64,000 nucleotides of DNA from Candidatus Poribacteria bacterium (GCA_028820655.1 JAPPIK010000041.1:1-64000), one strand, 5' to 3'. Numbered from the stretch's first letter, positions 8,420 to 17,883 are shown. The notes: generated by a model from the sequence alone, not told the origin. Translations and numbers: made by a program.

Positions 8420-8914
8420 TCAATACTGATTGCTGAAGAATGGAGGTTCTTCTGAAGAATCACTCTCGGCAGGGTCAGTTTCGGAGGTATCGCTTTCGGC
8501 TAGTTCCGCCTCGGATAGTTCAGCATCTGAGATATTGGTCACGTCCGATGCGCTATCTGAGGCGAACAATTCGTCGTTTTCTAATTCCTCCTGGCGTCCA
8601 TTGACGCCGTTTAACATCGTCATCAGTCCCTCAATACGATCACGTATCTCGGTTTTCTCTCGATCAATCTCACCGCGCTCTTCGTCTCGTTCTTCCTGAA
8701 GTTGCTTTAAATCAGTTTCAACGTGAAGAAGCTCCTGATTCCGGTTTTCCAGGTCCTGAATCCACTCATCTTTCTGCTGAAGATCCTCTTTCAGCTGACT
8801 GATCTCCGACTCAAGCGAAAGCTTTTCTTCCCGCAGACTTTGAATGGTACCAATAGCACGTTCAACACGTTCTTCCAAAAGCGAAAGGACGTTGTCTCGA
8901 AGTTCCTCGAGCAT
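8420..8914 (-). CDS. Coiled-coil protein with acidic C-terminal tail
   Basis: A 164-residue hydrophilic protein with a good AGGAGG site before its ATG. Residues 1 to about 105 form a continuous heptad-type coiled coil rich in Glu, Leu, Lys and Gln. The last 50 residues are very acidic and Ser-rich (ELAESDTSETDPAESDSSEE), likely disordered. There is no signal peptide or membrane segment, so it should be cytoplasmic. The coil superficially resembles small structural or cell-division proteins such as ZapB, but length and sequence do not allow a family call. It lies between a glycosyltransferase and an OGG1-like glycosylase gene on the same strand. Confidence 0.7.
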   Translation of the reverse strand: MLEELRDNVLSLLEERVERAIGTIQSLREEKLSLESEISQLKEDLQQKDEWIQDLENRNQELLHVETDLKQLQEERDEERGEIDREKTEIRDRIEGLMTMLNGVNGRQEELENDELFASDSASDVTNISDAELSEAELAESDTSETDPAESDSSEEPPFFSNQY

Positions 8915-9025
8915 GTGTATTCCTCCTGAATTAGATTGTTAATGCTTTCAATAACACAACGAAAATTAATACGCCAAAATCACGGTTTCGTTTCTTTTTT
9001 CTCGAAATCCGGTAACTTTAGTTCG

Positions 9026-9928
9026 TCAACGTTGGGGAATTCGCGTCATTTTCTCCAGCCCAAACGTTCGTGCATAGTGGAAAAGGTACTGCTGGGCGTA
9101 GCCGATATATTCGCCAAAGTAACTCTCGCCGAACTCGCGAATCTCTCGAATCGAGGCCTTTCTTCCAAAATAGACGTGTTCGATGATTCGTTTTATCCAG
9201 ACATCGACGGGGAGCGCCTCAAGATGTCCCAATGAGAATAGGCAAATACAGTCGGCAACCTTTTCGCCAATCCCTTGCAACCTCATCAACTCCTGTTTTG
9301 CCAAGGGATAAGACATTTCACCGAGGTTTCTCAGATTGAAGGTATCCGCAACAATCGACGCGGAAACCTCCCACAAGTACGGAGCGCGATATCCCGTCCC
9401 ACATTCCAACAACGCGTCGATACCTGCTTCGGCAAGCGACTCAGGGGACGGAAAAGAATAATCCACATAGTCATCCAAGATCACTCTATCACCGAATCGG
9501 GCTGAAAGGGTTTGTATTATGCCCTTGATTCGAGGCACATTGTTGTTCTGAGAGATTATGTATGACGCAAGGCATTCCCACAGTTCCTGATTCAGGACAC
9601 GCATGCCCCAAAAATTCCTGATTGCCTCGTGAATACACGCGTCAGCATCTACCTCTCGTAAAATGGCAGGTAAATTACGCTTGAGATCGAGATAGTGAAG
9701 AAGAGATGATTTGAGGCTATCCGGATCTTCATCGGCAGAACTTGCAATGCACAACATCTGGCTTGTCTGCCGAATCTTCAGAAGGCGTCCCTCAATGACG
9801 CCGTAGTACCAACCGTCGTGTGACCTCCATCGAAATGACTGCGCACTCCCAAGAGTGTGGTCTAAATTGAAATCCGCTGCGTCATGAATTCGGATGGTAC
9901 TATCTTTAGAATGTGGAGTCAAAGACAT
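9026..9928 (-). CDS. ogg: 8-oxoguanine DNA glycosylase/AP lyase, OGG1-like
   Basis: A 300-residue HhH-GPD base-excision repair enzyme that removes 8-oxoguanine from DNA. The N-terminal OGG_N-type domain (residues 10-110, GSAQSFRW... as in the OGG1 family) precedes the HhH-GPD domain. SQNNNVPRI matches the SSNNN region of OGG1. The hairpin LQGIGEKVADCICL carries the expected catalytic lysine (equivalent of human K249), and LPVDVW carries the catalytic aspartate (D268 equivalent). Both are intact, so activity is expected. OGG1 is mainly eukaryotic but is found in scattered bacteria. It is preceded on its strand by a gene-free stretch of about 390 bases. Confidence 0.9.
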   Translation of the reverse strand: MSLTPHSKDSTIRIHDAADFNLDHTLGSAQSFRWRSHDGWYYGVIEGRLLKIRQTSQMLCIASSADEDPDSLKSSLLHYLDLKRNLPAILREVDADACIHEAIRNFWGMRVLNQELWECLASYIISQNNNVPRIKGIIQTLSARFGDRVILDDYVDYSFPSPESLAEAGIDALLECGTGYRAPYLWEVSASIVADTFNLRNLGEMSYPLAKQELMRLQGIGEKVADCICLFSLGHLEALPVDVWIKRIIEHVYFGRKASIREIREFGESYFGEYIGYAQQYLFHYARTFGLEKMTRIPQR

Positions 9929-10321
9929 AGCGATAAACCGCTCGCGAGCAACCTTTGCGACAAACTCAAATCCGAGTAATTATACTAAAGATTTCACAAT
10001 TAACACAAGCATTTTGCCAAGAGTTTCGCGTTAGCGGAAGGTACCATTGTACCGCTCCACTCCTTATCGCTCATTTCCGCTTGAAAAGAGACAAGGTATT
10101 GGAGTATTATTTTTAGTATAAAGGCCAAGTTCGAACCTTAATTTGCGTTGGTTTGAGCGTCACCAGATGACAGCAAATCTTTCGCGGATATGCTTAACAT
10201 TTAGCGTTGTGCACGATAATATTTCATACATTGGGGCGGCGGCTTGTTCAAATCACTACGCGATAAGAGACGAAATGTACCTCCGCTTTGAAGCTGCCAA
10301 TACACACTTTGAGGTCCAGCC
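9929..10321. other. Intergenic spacer, nothing recognised
   Basis: These 393 bases between divergent genes hold no convincing ORF, repeat or RNA gene. The 60-residue ORF at 10143 lacks a ribosome site and family resemblance. Promoters for the OGG-like gene and for the former PQQ-dehydrogenase gene should lie here, but no clear boxes stand out. Confidence 0.4.
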
Positions 10322-11475
10322 GTGATTCGGTTATATCATTTGCTCGTCATTCATATAATCTCAATTAGCGGATTAGCCTGCTTGATTGCGCGCGCGGCAG
10401 ATGCCGACAAAGTTGGAGAATGGCGGGGTTACGGCTCGGACAAATGGAGTACCAAATACCTACCACTTGGACAAATTAACAAAGACAACGTCAAGGAACT
10501 TCGGGTTGTATGGCGCTGGAATTCTCCCGACAATGAGCTAGTTCAATCCAATCCCGATTTGTGGACGATGGTGTACGGAGCCACGCCGCTTATGCTCGGC
10601 GGGGTAATCTACACTAGCACATCTCTCAATCAGGTTGCCGCAATCCACGCTATCACGGGAGAGACTATCTGGGTTTATGACCCGAATACCTACAAGGATG
10701 GTACCCCCGCCAATACAGGTTTCGTACATCGAGGCGTAGCCTATTGAGAAGAAGATACCGAAAAGCGCGTCCTCTTTGTTACGGGCGACGGGTATCTCAT
10801 CGCGCTGGACGCTGAAACGGGAACACCAATACAGGGATTTGGCGACGAGGGTCGAGTCGATCCCGGAATCATTGGAGGCGCTAGCTGGGCAGGGGCGTCC
10901 GTCGACCCGAACAAAGGGATCATTTGTATCCCGTCTTACACCTATCCTGCCGTCATCACATTAAACAAAGCGAAAGACGAATTTGCAGATTACGGCTATA
11001 CCGGCGCTTTGGTGTTCGCTCCCGATGGCCCACGCGGCCTCCCTTTAATCAAACCGCCTTATGGACGCATTACAGCGATCGATCTGAATACGGGAGAACA
11101 CTAGTGGATGCAGCCGGTCGGAGACGGGCCAAGGAATAATCCGACTTAGCGTCATCTCGACCTCCCGCGACTGGGTTGGGCACAGCGCAATTTCCCTTTA
11201 CTGACTCAATCGCTGCTTTCGCCGCGGCGCGGGCACAGTGGGATGTGACCGGCAACTCGCCCCACGGCAATGCAATCGAAGTAACCTTTGAGGAACAGAA
11301 TCCATTTCTCTGGGCGTTTGACCCCGATGATGGGCAGCTAATCTCAAAAACGGTGCTCTCCAGCAATGCGCAAGGAGCGCCGATTACCTACATGGCTGAA
11401 GGGAAACAGTTCATTATGATTCCTATTGGCGGGGCAAATCGTCCGGCGGAGCTCATCGCACTGAGTTTGCCATAA
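10322..11475 (+). pseudogene. Broken PQQ-dependent dehydrogenase (quinoprotein)
   Basis: The remnant of a PQQ (quinoprotein glucose/alcohol dehydrogenase-like) beta-propeller enzyme. An intact signal-peptide-like start is followed by GEWRGYGSDKWSTKYLPLGQ, ATPLMLGGVIYTSTSLNQ and a propeller repeat. The frame is then interrupted by TGA at 10745-10747, where the family normally has Trp, by TAG at 11102-11104 (GEH-stop-WMQPVGDGP) and by TAG at 11147-11149, while homologous sequence continues in the same frame. After about 11165 the C-terminal end resumes in another frame (11176-11475, with GAPITYMAEGKQFIMI and PAELIALSLP). The part between, roughly 150 residues in intact homologues, is missing. 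TGA is the normal stop of many neighbours, so recoding is not supported. Confidence 0.85.
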
Positions 11476-11620
11476 GGGTTTGTACGCTCATTGCCCAAAT
11501 GGATTTTACGAGTTTTCTAGCTGGAGCCACACATGGTAGAACCTAATACATAAAGAGGATTAACCTAAGAATTCACCATTCAAATCGTTATTAGGCACAC
11601 TTGACAGGAGAGATGTTTAT

Positions 11621-13591
11621 ATGATCGTTTTTCTCAGGGAGAAATTCATTGCGAAAATCTTCATGGCGGTTGTTGGATTCGTCTTCGTTATCGGTACCCT
11701 TCTGCTTTTCGATATCACCGGCGGCAGACAGTTGAGTTCGGAGAGAGATGAAGATATCGTCGCCAAGATTGGTGACACGGAGATACCACGCGGCCGCTTT
11801 GAAACACTTGTCAACCAGGAAGTTCAGAGACGCCGCGAACAGAGTCAAGGCAGTAGATCAATTGACCGCAAACAAGCTGAAAAGGATGTGGTAAATCAAT
11901 TGGTTCAAGAGCAAGTTTGGCTCAGTAGTATTCAGATATCGGACGCGGAGATTGATCATTTCGTACGCAGCGATCCCAATCTGTTGGCAAATTATAATAT
12001 TCTGCATGAACGAGGTTTTAGCGATGTCTACCGTCAGAGTGTCCGACTGCAGATGAGCCTTGAGAATCTTAGGAATGACATCCAAGGATTAGAGTTGGTC
12101 ACGGACAATGAGTTAGAGCATGAATACCGACGTCAGAACGATACGGCACAATTAAAGTATATCCAATTTCAGAATCATGAATATCAAGGTGTGGTGAAAA
12201 TCGATGACGCCGAACTGCAGTCATATTTTGAGGACAATAAGGAGAAATACAAGACCGGAGACCAAGCTGACCTGCAGTACGTCAAAGTAGATCCGAAAGA
12301 GTTTGTCTCGGAGGAAGAGATTAAAAACTACTATGACACGCATAATGACGAATTCAAGACTCCGGAGGTTGTTAAGGCGCGTCACATATTGAAAAAATTC
12401 CCGACTGATGCTACCGATGAACAGAAAGCAGAGGTCAAAACCGCCGCGGAAGAGTTGCTCGAAAAGGTCAAGAACGAGATTGCGGACGGTGCGGACTTCG
12501 CTGATCTGGCAAAGGAGTATTCCGAAGGCCCTTCTGCACCCCAAGGGGGTGCGCTCCGCGGACGACATCCAAAATTACCGCCGACGGGAGATTTCTTCGC
12601 TCGCGGCGATATGGTGCCCGCTTTTGAAAAGGCGTGTTTCGACGATTTGGATGAAGGTCAAATAAGCGATCTAGTCGAAACACAATTCGGTTACCATATC
12701 ATCAAACTTGAGGAAAAGCGCCCTGAAGATATAAAACCATTCAGTCAAGCAAAACGAGAAGTACAAGAAAAGCTTGTTCAAATCGATGGCGTTGCAAAAG
12801 CGAAGACAATTGCCGAGGAACTCAGTTTTGATGTCGAAATCTTCGAGTATCAGGAAGCGGTTAAACAGGACCGCTATAAGGAATTGGGACTGGTCGTACA
12901 GGAAACCGGGCTTTTCACACGAGATGACAATAACATTCCGACAATAGGGTCGAAGGGCAGCCATCGTGGTTTAATAGACGAAGTTTTCGATGTGGAGGTG
13001 GGTGTAAGCCGTGTGATTGAAACGAAAAACTGGAGCGATGAGATTGCGGCTTATTTCGTTGGAACCGTGGTGGAAAAGGTGCCCGCGGGCATTCCCGATT
13101 TTGAAACCGTAAAGGCCGATGTCACCGAGGATTTGCGAAAGGAACATGCAAAGCGGATGGCTTTAGAAGATGCACAACAACTGCTCAGCAAACGCAGCAA
13201 TGACGAATCGCTTGAGAAACTCGTAGAAAAGTATGTCCCGGCGGAGGGTGTGTCGCTCGATACGCGAGAAGTCAAGGAAAGCAGCAGTTTCTCTCTTTCG
13301 CCGACAAGTGACTATGTTCCCGATTTGGGGCGTTGCCGCGAGGCGATGCTTGCCGCTTTTTACCTTGAGTTGGATGCGATTGGCGGTCCATTCGAGGGAG
13401 ATGGGGCGTTTTATCTAGTCCAGTTAGTGGAGCGAGAGGAAGCGGACATCGACGCTTTGAATAATGCCCCTGATGAGAAGGTGGCACTCCGCCGCACCAT
13501 TCTTCAATCGAAAAAGAACGATGTCTACGGCAACTGGTTTGCGGCGCGCAAAACACAAACCCCTACGGAGATACATTCCGATTTTCGCTAA
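11621..13591 (+). CDS. PpiD/SurA-like periplasmic peptidyl-prolyl isomerase
   Basis: A 656-residue membrane-anchored foldase. One membrane segment near residues 10-32 (AKIFMAVVGFVFVIGTLLLF) puts the rest outside the cytoplasmic membrane. A SurA-N-like helical domain follows (about 40-230). The parvulin (PpiC) domain lies at about 250-365, recognisable by VKARHILKKF, ADFADLAKEYSEGPSAPQGG and QFGYHIIKLEEKRPE. A second, less conserved parvulin-like region may occupy 390-530. The order and length match PpiD and its relatives, chaperones for proteins leaving the Sec translocon. A GGAGAG ribosome site stands upstream. It is a single gene, convergent with maf. Confidence 0.88.
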   Translation: MIVFLREKFIAKIFMAVVGFVFVIGTLLLFDITGGRQLSSERDEDIVAKIGDTEIPRGRFETLVNQEVQRRREQSQGSRSIDRKQAEKDVVNQLVQEQVWLSSIQISDAEIDHFVRSDPNLLANYNILHERGFSDVYRQSVRLQMSLENLRNDIQGLELVTDNELEHEYRRQNDTAQLKYIQFQNHEYQGVVKIDDAELQSYFEDNKEKYKTGDQADLQYVKVDPKEFVSEEEIKNYYDTHNDEFKTPEVVKARHILKKFPTDATDEQKAEVKTAAEELLEKVKNEIADGADFADLAKEYSEGPSAPQGGALRGRHPKLPPTGDFFARGDMVPAFEKACFDDLDEGQISDLVETQFGYHIIKLEEKRPEDIKPFSQAKREVQEKLVQIDGVAKAKTIAEELSFDVEIFEYQEAVKQDRYKELGLVVQETGLFTRDDNNIPTIGSKGSHRGLIDEVFDVEVGVSRVIETKNWSDEIAAYFVGTVVEKVPAGIPDFETVKADVTEDLRKEHAKRMALEDAQQLLSKRSNDESLEKLVEKYVPAEGVSLDTREVKESSSFSLSPTSDYVPDLGRCREAMLAAFYLELDAIGGPFEGDGAFYLVQLVEREEADIDALNNAPDEKVALRRTILQSKKNDVYGNWFAARKTQTPTEIHSDFR

Positions 13592-13625
13592 ACGCGGTCA
13601 GCAAAAAATCCAACGCTAAATCTTT

Positions 13626-14222
13626 CTAGCTCTCCGCAAGTTCCCAAAGATTGTCAACCAGTCTTGCCAACGGAAGACCAACCACATTGAAATAGCAGCC
13701 TTCAATCCGGGACACGAAGGCTGCAGCACTGTCTTGAATTCCGTAACCTCCCGCCTTGTCCAACACTTCATGACTTTCGACATAGTCCAGGATTTCCGAT
13801 TCACGCAATCGTCTGAAGTGGACCAGCGTGCTCTCTGACCACACGATCTCCTGTTTCCTATCGATGTCGAGTAGCGTAACGCCCGTAATAACGTGATGGC
13901 GAATTCCGCTGAGTCGCCTGAGAATCTCCACGGCATGCCGATTGTTCTTCGGCTTTCCGACAATCTCCCGGTTGATGACGACAGTTGTATCTGCACCAAT
14001 GATAAGCCCCTGCTTGAGATTCTGCGCTACAGATTGCGCTTTCATCCGCGCGAGTTCTTCAACTACCTCCGCGGGCGAAGTCCGAGCGGAGTGTGTCTCA
14101 ATGATGCCGCTGGGACACGCGTGAAATTCAAGACCAATCTGTTTGAGGAGATCAGCTCGTCTGGGAGACTCAGAAGCCAGAATGATGTTTGAAAACCGTT
14201 GAGCTAACCGCAATTTCGTCAT
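13626..14222 (-). CDS. maf: Maf-family nucleoside triphosphate pyrophosphatase
   Basis: A 198-residue Maf/YhdE-type house-cleaning NTP pyrophosphatase that hydrolyses dTTP/UTP or modified nucleotides to monophosphates. The signature ILASESPRRADLLKQIG lies near residue 14, the catalytic GADTTVVINREIVGKPKN near residue 70, and DKAGGYGIQDSAAAF near residue 155, as in the YhdE subgroup with the DKAGxYGIQ motif. The length is typical. It follows the small winged-helix-like gene by 19 bases, which suggests an operon. Assignment is confident; the exact nucleotide substrate is not. Confidence 0.93.
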   Translation of the reverse strand: MTKLRLAQRFSNIILASESPRRADLLKQIGLEFHACPSGIIETHSARTSPAEVVEELARMKAQSVAQNLKQGLIIGADTTVVINREIVGKPKNNRHAVEILRRLSGIRHHVITGVTLLDIDRKQEIVWSESTLVHFRRLRESEILDYVESHEVLDKAGGYGIQDSAAAFVSRIEGCYFNVVGLPLARLVDNLWELAES

Positions 14223-14241
14223 GCCAACTGGCGCGCTTGAG

Positions 14242-14532
14242 TTACTTGAGGTGATACCACAGCGTTCTGCGCTTGTTCCGAATCTCTAGCACTCCAGCCT
14301 TCAACAACTCATCGAGCCCCCTGTCAATCTCCGCCTTAGAGAAACCGGTTGTCTTCAGGCGTTTGTCGCGGTTTGGAGCACGAAACCAATCACGGCTGTG
14401 GTCGTCGCCGACACTGTGACCGATTTCGGCGTTTTTGAAGACCTCCAATGCGCTATAGAGGCGAAGTGCTTCAGGCGAGAGTCCGGCTAAAGGATTCGCG
14501 GCGTAACAGAATTGAATCAAATATTGTAACAT
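14242..14532 (-). CDS. Small winged-helix-like protein, unknown function
   Basis: A 96-residue protein with a clean GGAGGA ribosome site about 10 bases before its ATG. The middle and C-terminal part (SPEALRLYSALEVFKNAE, then FSKAEIDRGLDELLKAGVLE and RNKRRTLWYHLK) has the helix-turn-helix-plus-wing pattern of a winged-helix domain. It could be a DNA-binding regulator, but no family is recognised and the N-terminus (LIQFCYAANPLAGLSP) is not typical. It lies directly upstream of maf on the same strand and is probably co-transcribed with it. Confidence 0.6.
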   Translation of the reverse strand: MLQYLIQFCYAANPLAGLSPEALRLYSALEVFKNAEIGHSVGDDHSRDWFRAPNRDKRLKTTGFSKAEIDRGLDELLKAGVLEIRNKRRTLWYHLK

Positions 14533-15178
14533 TCGCTCTCAATCCTCCGGATAATCTGCTGACTTCAGGCGGTTTATCTGAATGTCAACCCTTTGTGCGG
14601 CCGCACAGATTAGTTTAACCCGACAATGTCACACGACTGCGAACGATAGGCTTTTAATCCGTGTCTATCGGATTTTCCACATTCGTCAATAACCACCACA
14701 CCGATTTAACGCCATCGGTGTGGACATCCTGCAGGCATCCAATGTGTACCAACTGAACTCATCGGTGAATCTTGGCAATATAGATTTTAGAGCGTATTCG
14801 TCCATTCTTGTTCTATTCCCGGCTGGACCGGACAATCACGTATAATTGTCCAAAATATTTAACGATTGAAAACGGAGGATTGTTTCATAAAGATAGTAAT
14901 GGCGCATGTTTCAGACGCTCGCATACGCTAATCTTTGCTTCTGGCGGGCTTGTTCTGGGCGACGGTCAGGTTCCAAGGCATTCTCGATCACGAAGCGGAA
15001 TCATCTGATCTCCATGATTTAGTGAAGGGTACAAAACGGGAGGCCGATTGAATAATCACGCACCACGGAAACTCCTCAATCGGGGCGATGCGAATTGGTC
15101 GGGTCGTGCATCCAGACACTCACTGTGATGGATGGGACGTACCGAAATACATGATTCAGGTAAAACATGGGCACTTAA

Positions 15179-15462
15179 GAGCGTGCCATTATCCCTGTCG
15201 GTAAATTCTTTCAGCACGTAACACTTTTGTACCGCAAACTGTTAGTTTGCGATCGCAATCCATCAGCGGGACACATTCATTTTTCGCTCTATCACTTGCC
15301 GTAAAAAGTGTTCATCCGTGGTCTGGTTTTCACTCCTGCGGAGTGAGATGTCAATAGAACATGAATCCTCACCGCGTCTGCACTCCAGCGGAGTGCAATG
15401 TCGAGTGTTTCTTGAGAGCATGCCATTATCCCTGTCGAAATAATTCTTTCCACAAGTAACAT
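15179..15462. repeat. Direct repeat of about 47 bp, two copies
   Basis: The copies at 15179-15226 and 15413-15462 share GAGCrTGCCATTATCCCTGT and then a TAAATTCTTTC...CA.GTAACA pattern with a few changes. They bracket two of the hairpin repeats. They may be the ends of a small decayed element. Confidence 0.6.
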
Positions 15463-15561
15463 TCACGGGTAAAGGTTCTTAGCCCCGGCGGGGCGGCATG
15501 TGTATAGAAAACCGGAATCCCAAAGAAACCTAGCCCCAGAGGGGCGACACGTGTATAGAAA
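15233..15561. repeat. Cluster of five short palindromes, four with a common tail
   Basis: Perfect hairpins lie at 15233-15251 (CGCAAACT-GTT-AGTTTGCG), 15331-15345 (CACTCC-tgc-GGAGTG), 15381-15395 (CACTCC-agc-GGAGTG), 15482-15494 (GCCCC-ggc-GGGGC) and 15532-15545 (GCCCC-aga-GGGGC). The last four are each followed by a similar tail of the form rnATGTnnATAGAA (weaker in the 15381 copy). The stems differ but stay complementary, which means the fold is what is conserved. They look like REP-type palindromic repeats. Confidence 0.65.
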
Positions 15562-15720
15562 TCGAGAGTGTTACTTGATAGAGATTTCTCGACAGCTTGT
15601 AGGGAACGTGGAAGGTCAGAGTCTAGTAGCGAGGTAAAGTAGCGTATACGCCGTTAAACAACAATCTGCGTGACGCCGGTTCAAACCGAATCAAAATTAT
15701 AGGGTCGATTTCCGTTGCCG

Positions 15721-16500
15721 TCATGACACGGATGGGGCCCGATCACGAAAGAGCCTCTCGAAATTGCGTGTCGTAATCTCCGCAATTTTGTCGAGCGAAA
15801 CTCCGCGCAATTCGGCGATCTTTTCTGCGGTCGACCGAACATATGCGGGCTCGTTGCGCTTCCCGCGCTGATTCTGCGGTGCGAGCCACGGGCAATCGGT
15901 TTCTACGAGCAGGTGGTCGACCGGGACTTCTCGAGCCACGGTTTGCAATTCCTCCGCTTTACGATACGTGACGGGCCCCCCAATTCCAATGCAAAAACCG
16001 AGATCCAAAGTGTGCCGCATTGTTTTCACATCTCCGGAGAAGCAGTGCATTACACCGCGAATACGGCCACTTCGCGCTTTGAGAATTGGAAGAATGTCGT
16101 GATACGCTTCACGGTTGTGAATAATGACGGGCAGGCTTAATTCCTCCGCCAAATCCAGTTGCTGCTCGAATGCGAATTTTTGAAGGGATCTCGGTGATTG
16201 GTTGCGGTAGTAATCAAGCCCCATCTCTCCTAATGCGATCACCAGCGGGTCCGATGCAAGTTTGCGAAAAATGTCAAGTGTCGCGCTGGTTAAGGTCGTT
16301 GCATCGTGCGGATGCATGCCAACAGTCGCAAAGCACTCATCGTGAGACTCTGCGAGAAGAATTGCGTCTTGGCTAGTCTGTAGATCAAACCCAACAATAA
16401 GAATGGCATGTACATCCGCCTGGCGCGCGCGGGTCAACACCGATTCCCGGTCTTTATCATAGTTGTCGAGTTGAATGTGTGCGTGAGAATCAACAAGCAT
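15721..16500 (-). CDS. tatD: TatD-family metal-dependent DNase
   Basis: A 259-residue TatD-type metal-dependent hydrolase, an amidohydrolase-fold 3'-5' exonuclease of the YcfH/TatD group. All expected metal ligands are visible: the N-terminal HxH (DSHAHIQLDNY), the bridging Glu (IALGEMGLDYYR), His in VIIHNREA, His in GVMHCFSGD, and Asp in LVETDCPWLAP. Length is normal. It is a single gene on the minus strand, divergent from the Ldh2-type dehydrogenase. The role in DNA repair or D-aminoacyl quality control is inferred from the family, not from neighbours. Confidence 0.92.
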   Translation of the reverse strand: MLVDSHAHIQLDNYDKDRESVLTRARQADVHAILIVGFDLQTSQDAILLAESHDECFATVGMHPHDATTLTSATLDIFRKLASDPLVIALGEMGLDYYRNQSPRSLQKFAFEQQLDLAEELSLPVIIHNREAYHDILPILKARSGRIRGVMHCFSGDVKTMRHTLDLGFCIGIGGPVTYRKAEELQTVAREVPVDHLLVETDCPWLAPQNQRGKRNEPAYVRSTAEKIAELRGVSLDKIAEITTRNFERLFRDRAPSVS

Positions 16501-16714
16501 TGATAATGCCTAGTTTTGGTATGTGTCACTGCAGAACTTCGACGCGACATAATAGCAAGGAAGGCGGTGAGCGTCAAGCTCATCATACGAAACGTAGATT
16601 CGACTTGACATAGCATGTAACCTTTGCAACAATTAATTAGTACAAATTTAGAATGCTTGGGGCTGCCATTGCCCAAGACTTAGCCTATGTTAATCTATTG
16701 ATTTGGAGTTTTTC

Positions 16715-17764
16715 ATGCCGATAGTCAATCACACGGTCCTAAGAAACTTTATATATGACATCTATCGAGCGGCTGACGGTGCCGACGAAGACGCCCGAAT
16801 TGTTAGCAACCACGTCGTAGACTCAAATCTTGTGGGGCACGACTCGCACGGTGTTATCAACGCGTTGAATTACGTGAGCGCCATGAAAGGCGGCCCGTCG
16901 GCGGATCGAATGGAGATTATCCGCGAAAACGCCACTAGTGCAGTGATTGACGGACATCGTGCATTGGGCATGGTTGCAGCCACCAAAGCGATGGAGTTGA
17001 CGATTCAGAAAGCCGAGGTGAACACGATTGGCGCGGTAGGTCTCCATCAATGTGGGCATGCGGGAAGGATGGGAGAGTATCCGCCCATGGCAGCGAGAGC
17101 AGGGATGATTGGTATAGTGCTTCTCAATGGCGGCGGACGATTCATGCACCCGTTTGGCGGCACTTCGCGCCGTCTTCCTCCCAATCCGGTCGCAATTTCA
17201 GTGCCGCGCAGGGAAGGCGAGCCTTTGCTGTTAGACATGACACTCAGCGTCATCGCCGGCGGCAAAATGTTGGTCAAGGTTGCGCGCGGCGAAGAGATGC
17301 CCGAAGGTTGGATGATCGATTCGGATGGAATACCGGTAACCGATCCGAACGACTTCTTGAATCGAACGGATGACACAGCCGTTATGCCGCTCGGAGGATT
17401 TCAGTTTGGACACAAAGGATTCGGCTTAGGTTTTATGGTGGACGCCATTGCCGGAGGATTGTCATGGGCTGGCTGCACTCGTTCCGAACCAACCCGAGGC
17501 GGAAGCGGAATTGTGATGATCGCCATTAAAATTGATGAATTTATTGACCTTGACGTTTACGTTCAAGAAATCGAATATATGATTGAATGGGTGAAATCGT
17601 CAGCTAGGCTTCCCGGAATTGATGAGATTTATGTACCGGGGGAATTCGAAGAGCGTAACCTCGAAACGCGATCGAGGGAAGGCATCCCTATCGAGGAACC
17701 GACCTGGGATGCGATCGTAGAGAAGGCGAAGGAACTTGGCGTGGACGCGCCGCAAGTGTTGTGA
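16715..17764 (+). CDS. Ldh2-family malate/L-lactate-type dehydrogenase
   Basis: An NAD(P)-dependent 2-hydroxyacid oxidoreductase of the Ldh2/MDH2 family (malate, L-sulfolactate, ureidoglycolate and 2,3-diketo-L-gulonate dehydrogenases), about 349 residues. The family signatures are the N-terminal SNLVGHDSHGV (catalytic His), VGLHQCGHAGRMGEYP, PNPVAISVPR near residue 160, and FGHKGFGLGFMVDAIAGGLS near residue 235. The ATG at 16715 is chosen because GGAG at 16705-16708 is correctly spaced; a TTG at 16703 is in frame. The substrate cannot be told from sequence alone. Neighbours are housekeeping genes, so it is probably transcribed alone. Confidence 0.88.
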   Translation: MPIVNHTVLRNFIYDIYRAADGADEDARIVSNHVVDSNLVGHDSHGVINALNYVSAMKGGPSADRMEIIRENATSAVIDGHRALGMVAATKAMELTIQKAEVNTIGAVGLHQCGHAGRMGEYPPMAARAGMIGIVLLNGGGRFMHPFGGTSRRLPPNPVAISVPRREGEPLLLDMTLSVIAGGKMLVKVARGEEMPEGWMIDSDGIPVTDPNDFLNRTDDTAVMPLGGFQFGHKGFGLGFMVDAIAGGLSWAGCTRSEPTRGGSGIVMIAIKIDEFIDLDVYVQEIEYMIEWVKSSARLPGIDEIYVPGEFEERNLETRSREGIPIEEPTWDAIVEKAKELGVDAPQVL

Positions 17765-17883
17765 AAACCCCAAAATATGAGATGAAAAGAGCGCTGCGAG
17801 GAAGGATCTTACCGCATTTGCGCTTGCATTCTTTTCATCACCGTTATAGAATATGATTAGCTTGAAGGGAGGTCCGTTGCGTA

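Larger units (their letters stand above)
14533..15720. other. Repeat-rich intergenic spacer
   Basis: Nearly 1.2 kb without a convincing gene. The first 600 bases show nothing recognisable. An inverted CCGATTGA/TCAATCGG pair lies at about 15044-15080. From 15179 onward come a direct repeat and at least five short perfect hairpins, listed separately. The 60-70 residue ORFs here have no ribosome sites and no family resemblance. Confidence 0.5.

Noticed and set aside
10745-11149. TGA or TAG recoding in the PQQ-dehydrogenase gene
   Set aside because: Both codons end many intact neighbours, two different stop codons are involved, and a deletion and a frame change follow. Decay explains it better.
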